Shown here: piece after piece, positions 1 to 11,000 of the stretch
Numbering within the stretch: the first letter of the stretch is position 1
Layout: each line of letters starts with the position of its first letter
From: Candidula unifasciata
Taxonomy: Eukaryota; Mollusca; Gastropoda; Stylommatophora; Geomitridae
NCBI GenBank assembly: GCA_905116865.2
Contig: CAJHNH020002035.1
Span: 503,501 to 567,500 of the forward strand
Length of the DNA stretch: 64,000 bases
Direction of reading: 5' to 3'
Notes under the pieces: model-generated
What the model was told of the DNA's origin: nothing
Databases searched by the model: none
What the model saw: the letters and a program-made list of their open reading frames with translations, nothing else
Program-made: the position numbers and the translations under genes

Positions 1-555
1 ACCATTACTTCTGTCTTCCCACTGTTCAAACTGAGGCCCATTCTTCCACTTTCGTGTATTAAATAGATCTAAAAAGAAAACATCCATAATGTCAAATGTA
101 CGCTGACATTTTACTTCACAAAATGTAGTACAGAATAGTAAACATTTAATACATTTCATATTTTGCATTCTTCAGTCAGTCAGCCTGTGGAAACTAATAC
201 ATAGGAGTGAAAGTATTCTTAGTTTTATAACAAGTAACTAAACTTGTAAATTGTCACTGACAGCTTAATTAATCCATGAAAGCGGCATTAGCTTTCCACA
301 CATAAAAAATCGTTCCATGTTGTCAGCATTAAGCATTAAGGCAGTTTCTTGTCTCACTGAAGGTATTTCCAGATTTATTAAACAGACGTTCACTTGCTAC
401 GCTTGTAGGTGGTGCACAGAGACAACGCTGGACAGTATGAACCAACGTGGGAAATCTTGATATGTTTAATTTCTACCGGTCCAGGAACGGGTGTAAGGTA
501 ACCACTATTCGTATTCGGCCCGACCGCAACTATTCGGCCGAATACCGAATAGTTA

Positions 556-556
<1 letters not shown>
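1..556. mobile_element. CCGAATA-type element, uninterrupted copy (left end outside window)
   Basis: Shares blocks with copies at 10108-10858 and 18352-19096: the tttacttcacaaaatgtagt block, the ttcagtcagtc block, the taacaagtaactaaact block, the ccaatcgttccatgttgtc block, and a terminal palindrome of actattcggccgaatacc form. It lacks the LINE insert present in the other two copies. The family looks like a non-autonomous DNA transposon; superfamily is uncertain, hAT-like on end style. Confidence 0.6.
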
Positions 557-598
<42 letters not shown>

Positions 599-952
599 GT
601 CTGTGTGTGTGTGTGTGTCTGTGTGTCTGTGTGTGTGTGTGTCTGTGTGCCTGTGTGTGCCTGTGTGTGTCTGTGTGTGTCTGTGTTTGTCTGTGTGTGT
701 CTGTGTGTGTCTGTAGGTCTGTGTGTCTGTAGGTATGTAGGTATGTAGGTATGTAGGTATGTAGGTATGTAGGTATGTAGGTATGTAGGTATATAGGTAT
801 ATATGTATGTATGAATGTGTATGTGTATGAGTGTGTGTATACATGTTTTTGTTATGTATGTATGTGGGTGTGTATATATATTTAAATGTATGTGTGTGTA
901 CGTATGTGTGTGAATGGGTGTGTGTGTGAGTGTGCGTGTGCGAGTGTGCGCA
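556..952. repeat. Compound microsatellite (TCTG)n, (TG)n, (TAGG/TATG)n
   Basis: Runs of tctg, then tg with interruptions, then gtaggtat and tatg units. All open frames here are low-complexity artefacts. It starts exactly at the palindromic end of the CCGAATA-type element. Confidence 0.95.
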
Positions 953-1019
953 TGCATTTTTCCACCCATGGTTATGTGTTTTTTCCCCCTTGACATTCAT
1001 GAGTGGAACTTTTCCGTCT

Positions 1020-1110
1020 TTCTAGACCAGCTATTCTTAAACTGCCGGTCGCAACAATTTTTTTTTATGGGGGGGGGGGGGGGGGGCGCGTCGAACGACC
1101 CTTTCACAGG
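1020..1110. other. Probable DNA-transposon terminal relic with poly-G
   Basis: The motif ctattcttaaactgccggtcgc followed by a T run and about 18 G resembles the ends of common hAT elements (ttcttaaactg..ggtcgcg). No second end was found, so this is a weak assignment. Confidence 0.3.
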
Positions 1111-1149
1111 GGTCAAACCTGGAGAATGGAGAATGGTGGAGTCCCTAGG

Positions 1150-1490
1150 GACATCCTTTTTTTTATGAATTAAAGAAAGGTAGACGATGTCGAGGCTGAC
1201 CTCTACTACGATATAAAGACGCGTGCAAGCGGGACATGAATGATGCGGGTATTGAAGTCAACTCGTGGGAACAAAATAATATTAACGGTGTTGTGTGGAG
1301 GGGTCACCGCAGAACAGGAATGAGAATAAACGAAGAATAAACGATTCTAGAAATAATGAGAGCTGAGCGTCTAAGAAGAAACAGACTAAACACAAATGTT
1401 ATTAACAATGGTCCTGAATTCTCATGCTATAATTGTGGAAGACTTTTCTTAATGCGGGCGGGTCTTACTAGTCAAACTCGCCATACGCTG
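1150..1490 (+). pseudogene. LINE relic: C-terminal C2H2 zinc finger
   Basis: A decayed frame with VVWRGHRRTG, then MRAERLRRNRL, ending FSCYNCGRLFLMRAGLTSQT-RH: a C-x2-C-x12-H-type finger. Such a finger closes the reverse transcriptase ORF in several animal non-LTR retrotransposons. Frameshifts and stops break the frame. Confidence 0.6.
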
Positions 1491-2234
1491 TGTCCCATGC
1501 CTCTTCATAGTCCAATATAACACTATCGTCTGGAAAGACGGAAAGGTGCCAATCGTGCAGTCCAAATTCACAGCATGCATTAGCAAATGCAGACGGTAAA
1601 CATTGCATCTCCTTCCCTGAGTGGGTCGTAATTGTTGCATCATCTGCAAACAGCAGCTCTCTGATAAGTACCTTTCTTATCCTGGTTTTTGGCCTTCAAT
1701 GTACGAGCCTGGTAAAGGCTGCCGTCCGATCGAGAATGGAGGAATATACCACTCTCCTGACCTCGAAAGTCTTCGTTTCGTGTATTCATTTTTCTGTGAA
1801 CGACTGTTATTTGTGGAATGTATTTTTTTTAGTAGATAAGGAAGAAGTATTGCAAAAAGGGGGAAAAAGGGGGGGGGGGGCTAGCTTCCAAGTTCCCTTA
1901 CAAAATTATCGGGGGGGGGGGGGGGGGAGGGGAGCTTCATTGAAAACAAATTGGGAGTGGGGGCAACTCGATGGACCTAAGCCTCTAGGTTCTGGCGTCT
2001 ATGACCTGTAGTTAATTGTGTATGAGTTGTGGATACAAATGTTCTATTGAAGAGAAGGGTTTAGATTATGGCGCCCCTGCACGGCATTGACTATTTTAAA
2101 GAACTTTTTCAACATTTTGCGCCCTCGTACACGCGCAGTAACATAAGTAATCGGTTGACCTTCATCCAACCTACACCCCTCCCAGTTCTTATATTTGACC
2201 TCCGGAAGTGGAAACGCAGAAGCCAGAGAACAAC
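1491..2234. other. FMC1 upstream region; no gene seen
   Basis: Contains two long poly-G tracts (1869-1880 and 1911-1927). The last 180 bp is less repetitive, with several CG dinucleotides, and should contain the FMC1 promoter. No TATA box is obvious. Confidence 0.4.
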
Positions 2235-2306
2235 ATGGCGTCGTTGTCTACCCCATCCAGAGTTTTGAGGTCGCTAGCTAGGGAGCTGAAGGCCATTTAT
2301 AAACAG
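2235..2306 (+). CDS. FMC1: FMC1 coding exon 1
   Basis: Encodes residues 1-24, beginning MASLSTPSRVLRSLARELK. It ends at CAG|gttgca, a weak donor, in phase 0. A second in-phase donor, CCT|gtatgt, ends the exon at 2345 instead. Transcript reads across this junction would decide. Confidence 0.8.
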
Positions 2307-5300
2307 GTTGCACTTGCTTACCCTAAGAGTTATGTTTCTCCACCTGTATGTCTTTTTATATAATTTTTCCTTTTAATGTGTGATAATTTTGATTGCCCTC
2401 CCTTTTAGATCTATCTGGTCTAGACTGACTGTTTTGTAAACAATAGCTACTTCAGTCAAATTTTTAAAATGCCCTCTACACCAATAAAACCAGCACAGTT
2501 AGATAGCTGTAAACAATCTCTTTCCAATGGTACCTCATTTAGGCTTGTATGTCATTTCTGAGCTGAGATATGTAGGTTTTTGTGGAGATAAGATGTAAAA
2601 AGCCGCTAAAACTTGTGACCCAGAAACAAGAAGTTTTTTACTGCGCAACCTACTGCGCAGTTCTGTATCGGCTTTGTTGACATTGGACTGTCATTGGACA
2701 AGATGGCAGGCAGTGAGACTCAGCTCACTCAGCCGCATGTGATTGCCTAAAAAATGTCACTGTAAATCTAAACAGCCAGAGTCTGGAAAAAAAATTTAAT
2801 ATGCAAATGTAAAATTGGACGGAGAATTCAATTGTAACTAGCATTACCACAACTGGTAATGTTTAAGCCTAAAGCCAACCTCGAATTTACCGCTATTTTC
2901 AATCAAACTGATAGACTAACAGAAAAACAGAGAATGTCCGGCTGTCGTAGACATGCGCTGTTAATCGGGTTCCTTCCCGCCGTTTTCAGCTATTTAGAGT
3001 GGGTGAAAATCACACCAATGGCAAAATTTCATGAGAGATTAGGACCCATCCCGAAACCCCAGCCGACATTTCCGAAACAAGTTTTAAACGGTTTCTATGG
3101 TAACGGAAATTGTTGAAAAGATAGCAAATTTCCGAAAATGTGGTCCCTATAAACAAGTCAACATTTTTTTCTTTATTGACCTGACTTTAACTATATCCTT
3201 CACTTACACTTGCACGTGAAAGTGACGATTTCTCATTTCATTTAAAGTTTAAATACTGTAGTGGTCCACCACTGCTACTACATTACGTAAACTTGCAAAG
3301 TAATAGTAGTAATACATAGTAATAGTAAGAGCAACAATGGTGAATCGTATTAAACTTTTGGCTCTCCTAGCAGATTTGGCCGGCAAGCTAGACGGCGTGG
3401 GCCGGCTTAGTGGGAGTTATGGGAGTTATGTCCCTTCGCCAAACTCAAAACAAGTATTGGAAAAAGTCACGAATCAAATGACATAGTTACCTACCATCAT
3501 CCGGGTGCGTGTAGGGTTGCGTCTAGGGTTACCTATCATCCTACGGTTGCGCGTAGGGCTGCGTAGGGTGTCTATCATCATCATAAGGTTGCGTGTAGGG
3601 CTGTGTAGGGTGTCTATCATCGTCCTACGGTTGTGTGTAGGGTTGCTTAGGGTTTGGGTTAGCGGTAGGGTTAGGGTTAGATGTGAAAATTTTCACGTAA
3701 GAGGTCGAAATACTGGCCGACAATCTGATGTTTGTGGGAGTGGCGCCACTGGACGTGTGGCAAATATGACGGCAATAGCGCGCGGCTGGTGCCCAATCGG
3801 TGGCGAATTGTCCGTGTCAGTAGTGTTCCACCGTCCGTCAACTGTTTGCGCGTGCATGCGACTGTGCACGATTATAGGGAACTACTAACACATCTAACGC
3901 TACACCTAACCCTACCCCTAACCCTAACCCCTAACTCTATCTCTAACTGTAACCCTAACGCTACCCCTAACCCTAACGCTAATCCTAACCCTAATCCTAC
4001 CGCTAACCCTAACCCAACCCCTAACCACGCAAATTTATCGGTCATTAAAGCTCACAGATCGGCAAAACACCCACAGACAGACACACAGAAAAGAAAAAAA
4101 CCCAGATTTTCCTGCAGCGTCAAAAGAAAAACCCAGGTCTGGGGGACACAACCAAGCATTGGCAGCCCTGATGTCGACCTCACTGTCGTGTTTGAGTCGT
4201 GACTTTTTCCGCTCGTCGTTGTGAGTGCGGCCAAGGGAAAACCTCCCACTACGCCGACCGAAGCCGACCTACTTGCCGGCCAAATCTGCTAGGAGAGCCA
4301 AACTTTTAATGTAAATAATCTGTTTACCGGCATCAGTTTACTTTTTCGGCTATCTTCCGAATAATGGTCCCAAATTATCGAGGCCGAAAATAAACCCTAA
4401 CAGGGTCTCAGTCACATGTCAATTGCGGACTTCCAACGCCTTAAATTACGCACTTCCGGTGACTACCGCCACCGCCGAGAGTATCTCCCACGCCGCTACA
4501 CGCATCGTGGATTGGGCTAAACTAGATGGCTGGGACCCAAGATCAGCAGCTACAGCATCTCCTGCAGCTTCCTTCATTCTATCTGCTCGTGAGTCCCAGC
4601 CATTTAGTTTAGCCCCATTCCACGTCGCGCGTAGCGGCGTGGGAGATACTCTCAGCAGTGGCGTAATTCCGCAATTGACATGTGACTGAGTCCCTGTTAG
4701 GGTATATTTTCAGCCTCAATAATTTGGGACCGTTATTCGGAAGATAACCACTTTTTCTTTTGCCCCGAGTTGTTGTGATGACTAGACACACACAAGGCTT
4801 TGTTTTCTAATTCTAGTAACTTACTTACAGTACACTATTGTCAGGGTTTCTGAAGTGTCTCAGTATGTGTTTTATTCCGACTTAACTTTTTTTCCTTACT
4901 ACCCTGTGAATGTTGTTGAATGTTTAATTATTAATTCAGTTGAGAATCAACATCACAGCACTTGGGACACCCCCATAAGTGCTCTGTCCCCATCCTCAAC
5001 AGCAAGTGAAGAGTTACATTCAGATGGTACCAGTAACTCTCTGATTGTATATCCGTCTCGCCTTTTCCCCGAGTGTCGAGCGTCGGCCAGATCCCCTTGT
5101 AACTCCTCACAGTGCCATTCTCCTCAGGCTGTAATGATCTGTCTGTTTCCTGTGATTAACTAGCATGTATCTAGCTCTGTCTGTATAAGCTCTGCACTGT
5201 TCCTTCTGTGAGACAATTTTACTAAGATTTTTAGTTATTTTCTTGCAAAGAAATGGCATGATTATTAAGTGAATGCTTATCTTTGCTATTAATAATTGTT

Positions 5301-8125
5301 TTAGTCAATCTCAGTGTTTCTGTTTTACACAGCAGAGTTGAGATATTATTATTTTCTTCTTCTGCTATTTTTGTCCTTAAAAAAGGCAGTTTGTGAGTTG
5401 GCATGTTGTGTTGTGGTATACAGCTGGGCTATGATATCTGTAACATTCGGCCCTAGCAAACCTACATCAGATTGTTGCAAACTCCTAATTAGTCACTACT
5501 TACTATATACTTGTTAGCAAATTGTGTGTGGGGCTCTTTTTTTTTTTTAAACCTACAGTGGATCCTGGAACCCACAGGGGAAGTTAGAATTAAATATTTG
5601 AAGTTTCTTTTTTGTAAGTCTCTGCAGCGAAGTGGTTAAAATAGTTTGCCTCACGTTTTGAAGGTCATTGTTTAATTTCACGAGTGCATTTTCTGTGGAG
5701 ATCCCTTGGGATCACCACTAGAGCTATGGAGTTTGTGCTTTGTATGATGCTTTCGGCAGGCGGCTAGGTGTTCTGGGGAGAGAGATGAAGCCATATGGGA
5801 TAAAACTCAATGCGATGAAGTCAACCTTAGATTTGTTTAAAGTTTGATGTTATCTTTGGACATTTTTAACTTCCATAAATTTCCTGTGCAGAGTAAGCTC
5901 CTCTGGCCTTTGTTTTTTTTTTAAATAATCTGTTTAAATCACCATTGATCACTGGCATCTTGAGGTCTAATAGACTCAAATGACTGGGGCATATTGAGAA
6001 AATGTGAGATGACAGAGAGGTAAAACTATACACAAGGGAGATGAATGGTTGTATCTCACGAGGCAGACCAAGAAGACGATGGAGAGATAATATCCAGACA
6101 GACCTGCAAACACTTGGTGTCACAAACTGGAAAGAGAAGACCAACCAGAGATATATGGAGGCAGGTGATATCTGCAGCAATGAACCTCAAGGGCTTGGAA
6201 CGCTGAAGAAGATAAAGTGATTCTTCTTTTCTTCTTTGCATTCAGTTTCTTATGGTAAATCAGATGGGCTGCCTCAGCTGCAAGTCCTTCAGGGTTCCCC
6301 ATATCTTGCTCTGCACACTTTGCTCTTGAGGTCAGGTTTTTCTTCGTAGTTGTAAGTGTAGTGGACAGGTCTACAGAATGTGCTCAGGTGTTTGTGGTCC
6401 CATCTGACATGCACACTGTGGGGACTGTACATACTTTAATTTATGTATGTGCAGTGTTCTGTTCTTAGACAGATAAGTGAATGATTCCATATCTTAAGTG
6501 AGGTTTCACAGAGGAAAGCTTGGATATGATTTTGTTTTATCCATTATCTTTGTCTTTCTTGTTTGCACCTTTAAACCAAATTTTTAGGACCTCATATCGA
6601 TGGGGTTTAGTTTACAATTTAATGTAATTCTAATTTTGTGTGTTGGTAAGTAAATGTGAAATGAAAATATAGCCAGTTTGTTTTAATCTTAAATGTAAAT
6701 ATGAAATAATAAATATATAGCTTTTTTTTCACCCTAGGAGAAACTCAGTGAGGTACCTGCTTATGCTTACCTCCATGATCAGCTACGTAGTTTTCAAGTG
6801 ACGGGAGAGAAAATTTGCAGAGCTCAGCATGAAGTTGAATATGTTGCACGAACCTACCTTTGCTACTTAGAAAGCACAAGAAAACAAGAGGTTTGTGTGG
6901 TTTATTCCTTTTGTCCTGCTTTCATGGGTAACTTTACAGAACAGCTATCGTCATCCTGTAACATTTTGCAGTTATTTCCTCATCATAATTGTAACGACGA
7001 CGACACAGACATAGATTGCACAATTTTTGGCCGGCATATTTTTACTCTATCTTGTCGGTTGCATACTACACTAAAAACTGAATATAATAATTCCCTGTGG
7101 TTGAAACAGGCCAGCGTCTCTATTGGCAGCATACAGTTGACAGTACTGGAGCACATGCTCAGCATTTTCTGGTGCCAAGTCACTATTTAATTGTACCATG
7201 TCACTGCTGCTTCTGACCAGTGTGTTTGTTATTTCGCTCGACAGTGGTATTAAAACTATAACATTGCCTTTAAGAAATAAATGAATGGAGCAATATGCTT
7301 TTTAACTAGTGAAAAAAACATGCTGCAGTAAAAATTCTGATCAACACATTTCAGGCATTAAAAATATATAAAGCTGTGAAATCTAATGAGATCTAAAGAT
7401 GTAACTATAAGTAATTGCATGTTCTATTTTTGAGTTTACTCCTGGATTATTTTTTTTTAAATGGGGAAAATTTGTTGTTGTTGTTTGGAGTACTGTCAAG
7501 GCGGCTGAACACCTGAAAAACTAGACTGTCCTGCTGAAAATAGGATGTATGATCACCCTACCTTTATTGATAAGCTGATGAATATTAGGTATGGCTTGAG
7601 GTTGAATGTTAAAGTCAGAGGATCGACTTCATTGCACCAGGTTTTATTCCATATTGCTTGCTCTTTCTGCACAGCCTGACTAGCCACCTGTCGAGAGTGT
7701 CACACATAGCACGAACTCCATAGCTCCGCTGATAATCCCCAGGGATCGTATAAATTGCACTTATGAACCGGATGGCGCACCCATGAAACAAACCCACGCC
7801 CTTTAGAGCTCGAGGCAAATGCTTGACCACTTCGGCATGGAGACCCCCCAAAGTATGGTTTGTGCAAAAAGGATAGTATTTGTTACTGAGCTATCAACAA
7901 TTACTAATCATGATTGATTCTGAATGTGTTTACTTTAAAAAAAGAGACAGAAAATGAAATTATTAACTGTTTCAAATGTTATTTGTTTCATTATTCTCCT
8001 AGGAACTTAGTAACCTGTACAGGGGGAGAGGTGAGCGAAGCATTGAGAGCAGCGCTGAGATAGTTGGTCTGAAGTTACCCAAGTTGTACTCAGAAGATCT
8101 TCAGCCAAAGCCACCCCAGGCATGA
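2235..8125 (+). CDS. FMC1: FMC1 homologue, mitochondrial complex V (ATP synthase) assembly factor; whole gene, 3 coding exons
   Basis: Coding segments are 2235-2306, 6738-6890 and 8003-8125, all joined in phase 0, giving 115 aa plus TGA. FMC1 is a small Complex1_LYR-superfamily protein needed in mitochondria for assembly or stability of the F1Fo ATP synthase. What the sequence shows: an N-terminal ARELK-type motif, the central core TGEKICRAQHE with a following TYLCYLEST, and a C-terminal GERSIESSAEIVGLKLP block. These match vertebrate FMC1 in order and spacing (human is 113 aa as I recall). The start ATG at 2235 has a good animal context (CAACATGGCG). The exon 1 donor is unusual, CAG|gttgca; using the better-looking gtatgt at 2346 would add 13 residues in frame, but the 115-aa form fits the family length better. 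Introns are 4.4 kb and 1.1 kb and full of transposon relics. An AATAAA signal follows the stop by about 220 bp. Confidence 0.9.
2440..3350. other. FMC1 intron 1, unresolved sequence
   Basis: Unique-looking intronic sequence. I see no coding exon, RNA gene or tandem repeat here. Confidence 0.4.
3358..4301. mobile_element. MITE with 30-bp perfect terminal inverted repeats and internal telomere-like arrays
   Basis: The left TIR, 3358-3387 (TTGGCTCTCC...GGCAAG), is the exact reverse complement of 4272-4301. The flanking 4-bp ACTT at 3354-3357 and 4302-4305 is a likely target-site duplication. Subterminal sequence is also partly inverted (cggcttagtgggagtt against its complement near 4240). Inside are (TTAGGG)-like repeats at about 3585-3685 and (CCCTAA)-like repeats at about 3890-4022, facing each other. 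No transposase is present, so it is non-autonomous. Confidence 0.85.
3585..4022. repeat. Degenerate interstitial telomere-like repeats in opposed orientation
   Basis: The left block has gttgcgtgtagggct units grading into gggttagggttag. The right block is cctaaccctaacccc with variants (ctaacgct, cctaatcct). The two sit about 200 bp apart and could pair as a hairpin. They lie wholly within the 944-bp MITE. Confidence 0.8.
4348..4749. mobile_element. hAT-type foldback MITE, copy 1
   Basis: Ends GGCTATCTTCCGAATAATGG and its near complement; most of the element is a long imperfect palindrome. Flanked by the perfect 8-bp duplication ACTTTTTC (4340-4347 and 4750-4757). An 8-bp TSD is the hallmark of the hAT superfamily. 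No transposase is encoded. Confidence 0.9.
4758..5690. other. FMC1 intron 1, unresolved sequence
   Basis: No exon or known repeat recognised; AT-rich intronic sequence. Confidence 0.35.
5690..5835 (+). pseudogene. LINE RT fragment
   Basis: Shares ctatggagtt..tgcttt, agcc/caatatgg(a/g)ataaaac and atgaagtc with the reverse complement of 7615-7760, so both are pieces of one LINE family. Frame is broken. Confidence 0.45.
6050..6225 (+). pseudogene. LINE 3' end relic (RGRPRRRWRDNIQTDL)
   Basis: The translation GRPRRRWRDNIQTDLQTLGV, then a W, a run of charged residues and EPQGLGTLKKIK, is typical of the extreme C-terminus of animal non-LTR retrotransposon polyproteins. A second copy lies in reverse at 27150-27312. 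Confidence 0.7.
6738..6890 (+). CDS. FMC1: FMC1 coding exon 2
   Basis: The acceptor is ...ttcaccctag|GAG and the donor GAG|gtttgt; 153 nt, phase 0 at both ends. It holds the conserved core EKICRAQHE and the RTYLCYLES segment. This is the best-conserved part of the protein. Confidence 0.92.
7610..7855 (-). pseudogene. LINE relic
   Basis: An open minus-strand stretch with SYGVRAMCDTLDRWLVRLC, then KQYGIKPGAMKSI. It is homologous to the plus-strand piece at 5690-5835 in the same FMC1 gene. I do not recognise the protein region with certainty. Confidence 0.45.
8003..8125 (+). CDS. FMC1: FMC1 coding exon 3 with stop
   Basis: The acceptor is ttattctcctag|GAA. The exon encodes 40 residues with the conserved GERSIES..EIVGLKLP motif, then a lysine/proline-rich tail ending in PPQA and TGA. 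Confidence 0.92.
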   Translation, partial: ELSNLYRGRGERSIESSAEIVGLKLPKLYSEDLQPKPPQA

Positions 8126-8348
8126 ACTGATAATTGTTAGCACTTGTACATTGAGAAGCATTTTTGTTTCGATATTGACATGGTCTGTTGCAGATTAATG
8201 TACGTATATGTTTAATGATGTTTGTGCTGCCTTATGGCATGTGTGCAACATTTTTTTTTAAATTTTAATTGTTGCTCTTGTAAGCAAAAAGGAATTTAGA
8301 GTATGAATTTAATGAGTATTATTAGTAATTCCACAATTAAATTAGGAC

Positions 8349-8354
8349 AATAAA
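8349..8354 (+). terminator. Poly(A) signal of FMC1
   Basis: A canonical AATAAA lies about 220 bp after the FMC1 stop, with a GU/U-rich stretch (tgttgtgtggtatttttttt) about 25-45 bp further on. This is the expected layout of an animal cleavage and polyadenylation site, so the transcript probably ends near 8370-8380. Confidence 0.75.
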
Positions 8355-8818
8355 GGAAACATTTGTATTAACAAAATGTTGTGTGGTATTTTTTTTTTCA
8401 ATTTATGAATGTTGAATTATTTTACGGGAAGGCATGGTTGTGAGGCTACAAGTTTCTTTTCAAGCTCAGAAAATACCAGGTTCAAATCCAAGCATAGAGT
8501 TGGACATTGTCACAAATGTTTTTTAATGGTATCACATGAACTTGAGTCTCTTGGGTAGTGAGACTAGACACTTATTCTCTTTCAAATGTTTGTAAAACAG
8601 GAAATCTTGTTTAAGTTGAGCATGATTGTTGAGTGCAGGGTGATGGCTATTGAGAATTGTTAAATGACATGCAGCCTGTCTTTATTATCATCAATCACAG
8701 CCAGAGAGACAGATGGAGAAACAAATATCATATCCCCATGCTGCCAGCCATCCTGTGACATCTAGATAATAAGCTGAGAAAGTACAAAAAAAAAGACATG
8801 AGATATGAACATTTTAAT

Positions 8819-9240
8819 CATCATCAGGTGCCTTGCCGACTGGTGTGGGCGATCATGCCTCTCCATAATCCGCGATCTCCTGCAGCATGCATCAGTTCGT
8901 GTGCCGACACACCTCCATGCCATGCAACAAGACTGTCAAGCATCTTCTCTCGTTGTCTTCCTCTATCCCTCCTTCCACAGATCTTTCCAGTGGTCACAAC
9001 ATGTTCTATTTTCCCTCTTCTCATAACATGGCCGAAAAATGATGACTGTCTCCTTCTGATGTCAGTGATAAGTTGTCTTCGGGCTCCCGTCTCTTTTAAA
9101 ACCTCTTGGTTGCTCTTTTTGGCTGTCCAAGGTATTCTAAGCATTCTTCTGTAAAACCACATCTCTGAGGCCTCTAAAAATTGTTTGGCCTGCCTACCGA
9201 TTGTCCAGGATTCACATCCATATGTTAAAACTGGATGTAT
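8819..9240 (-). pseudogene. LINE B relic: RT C-terminal region
   Basis: The minus strand encodes YRRMLRIPWTAKKSNQEVL, then FFGHVMRRGKIEHVVTTGKI and GRRDRGRQREKMLDSLVAW. This is the classic thumb and C-terminal block of RTE/jockey-like non-LTR reverse transcriptases. It is the reference copy for interpreting the 73-bp and 26-bp minisatellites at 62-64 kb. Confidence 0.8.
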
Positions 9241-9318
9241 GTAGCAAGCAATTTTTAAAACATTTTAATGGATTAGTCAAATGGAACAATAAGTCTAACC
9301 CTAGGTTAGTTACATTGT

Positions 9319-9600
9319 CTTCTTCGCATTCACCAGTTCTAAACTCTGGCGGAAAGTTCTGGTTTCATTCACTTCTGGACTGCAGTCCTGTTTGAGAACT
9401 TGAGTGTTGCGTGTGTATCCGTTTTACAGACCTGACTCATTTGTATGCAGACTGCTGGTTCCTTGCCTCTCAATAAGATGCACTCTGACTTCGAAGGGGA
9501 AGCTCCCAATTAGTCGACTCTTACGACATGCTTTTGGGTAGGCAGTGGGCATATTCTTCTTTTCCCTATAATAGGGCCCCCGAACCCACCTGGGGAAATT
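9319..9600 (+). repeat. Dispersed repeat R1, near-complete copy
   Basis: R1 consensus on this strand runs: a TTC-rich start, a CACCGGCTGTAAACTCTGG-like block, GGAAAGTTCTGGTTGTTCGT, a GTTTTACAGATCTG block, CTCTCAGGCAGATGCACTC, AATTAGTCGACTC and a terminal GGCCCCGGAACCCAC. Reverse-strand copies end in (GAA)n, so the natural orientation is probably minus, with a GAA tail. About 20 copies lie in the window. It is SINE-like, but clear A and B boxes were not found. Confidence 0.8.
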
Positions 9601-9730
9601 ACATTGTAAAAATTGTGTTTTAATCTGTTAGGACTTTCACGTCTGGTTTTCTTCCTACTCACTGAATTTACAAGTTGGGGGTTCTCTTGACTTTTGCCAG
9701 TACTTTCTAAATAGACTTGCTTCATTACAA

Positions 9731-10107
9731 GTGATGTCATTAGTGTCATCCCCAATATTTTTACTGTCTCTATCATCAGGTCCTTTGCAGAACATCGCTC
9801 TCATCACAGTCTGCCTGAAAGAAACTCGGTCTCTCGCCAGTTCTCCAACCTCATGTACTTTCATACCCAAGGAGTCACTTATATCCTGTGCCCATCTTCA
9901 TGTCGGTCAGCCCCTGCCCCTCCTTCCTGGTACCATGCCTTCTGCTATAATTTTTTCCAATCCGTCGTGGCGCTTGATATGACCAAAATTATTTAGCTTC
10001 CGAGACAGGATGCTGTTTATTAGCCATTCTTCCTTGATGTTCAGATGTTTCAAGATGTCAGTATTTCTCCTCTTCTTTATCCAAGATATTCTGAGAATTT
10101 TTCTAGT
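9731..10107 (-). pseudogene. LINE A relic: RT C-terminal region with (GAT)n tail
   Basis: The minus strand encodes RKILRISWIKKRRNTDIL, then EEWLINSILSRKLNNFGHI, KRHDGLEKIIAEGMVPGRR and onward. The same family recurs at 13070, 15190, 19095 and 45410. The 3' end carries a gatgatgatg tail. Confidence 0.8.
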
Positions 10108-10858
10108 AGCGAAATACCGAATAGTGATTCGGCCGAATACGAAAAGTGTATAGTGTATAACACATCTGAAAAACACACATTTATAATGTCAAATGTACTC
10201 TGAACTTTTACTTTACATAAAGTAGCACAGAATAGTCATCTTCTTCTTTAGCATTCTGAGCCCTTGTGGTTTACTGCTGCAGATATCCCTCGTCTCCATT
10301 CATCTCTTTGGCTATTATATATTTTGATCTTGGTGTTGCGAGACAGACACTTTGACTTTAGCAAATGTTGAAGGGCATAGTACACTTTATTTCTAGATTG
10401 TATTTCTTCTCTCAGCATGTTGGAACAGTTGAAGTTTGCACCCAAGTACTTATGTTTTCGTTCGTTTGATTTTCATATTATCAACTTGTATGTGTCCGGA
10501 GTTTATATTCTTTCCATGTCTAGTTAGTATTCGTACAGAACAGTAAACATTTAAAAACATTTTATGTTCTGCATCCTTCAGTCAGTCTGTGGTAGCTAAT
10601 AACTAGGATTGAAAGAATCCTAAGTATTATAACAAGTAACTAAACTTGGAAATTGTCACTGACAGCTTAGTTAATGCAGGAAAGCTGCATTAGCTTTCAA
10701 CAAAACCAATCGTTCCATGTTGTCCGCATTAAGGCTGTGTATGCAGAAGTGGGTGTAAGATAACTACTATTCATATTCAGCCCGACCATAACTATTCGGC
10801 CGAATACCAAATAGTCAATAAGTCCACTATTCAGCCCCGAAGTGAATATTTGGTACAG
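10108..10858. mobile_element. CCGAATA-type element, copy with LINE insert
   Basis: The ends are rich in attcggccgaatac motifs and ggtacagccct. Relative to the copy at 1-556 it is interrupted after cagaatag by a minus-strand LINE piece (10236-10536) and resumes at cagaacag|taaacattt. The element itself interrupts the LINE A relic ending at 10107. Confidence 0.65.
10236..10536 (-). pseudogene. LINE C fragment inside the CCGAATA-type element
   Basis: The minus strand encodes RNKVYYALQHLLKSKCLSRN-TKIKIYN, the conserved region just downstream of the RT catalytic motifs (ALQ.LLKS..LSR.TK). The same fragment occurs at 18390-18765 in the same host element. Confidence 0.7.
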
Positions 10859-10867
10859 CCCTACTGG

Positions 10868-11000
10868 AAACTAAAGGTGACTGGAGCGGTATTGATAACA
10901 TCACCCACCAAGAGCCGATTGGTCTATAAAATATAGGTCTAGCCCTATATGTCCTATACGCATAAAGGCGTGGAAAAGAATCCTTTTTTTTTTTTTATAC
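10868..11000 (+). repeat. SINE-A 3' half
   Basis: Matches the 3' part of the tRNA-derived SINE-A: tgataacatcaccc, ccgattggtct, taggtctagccctatatg and ataaaggcgtggaaa. The tRNA-like head is missing. Confidence 0.65.

Noticed and set aside
3505..4202. Open frames over the telomere-like arrays, or a true chromosome end
   Set aside because: The arrays are short, degenerate, facing each other and enclosed by MITE TIRs, with unique sequence and FMC1 on both sides.
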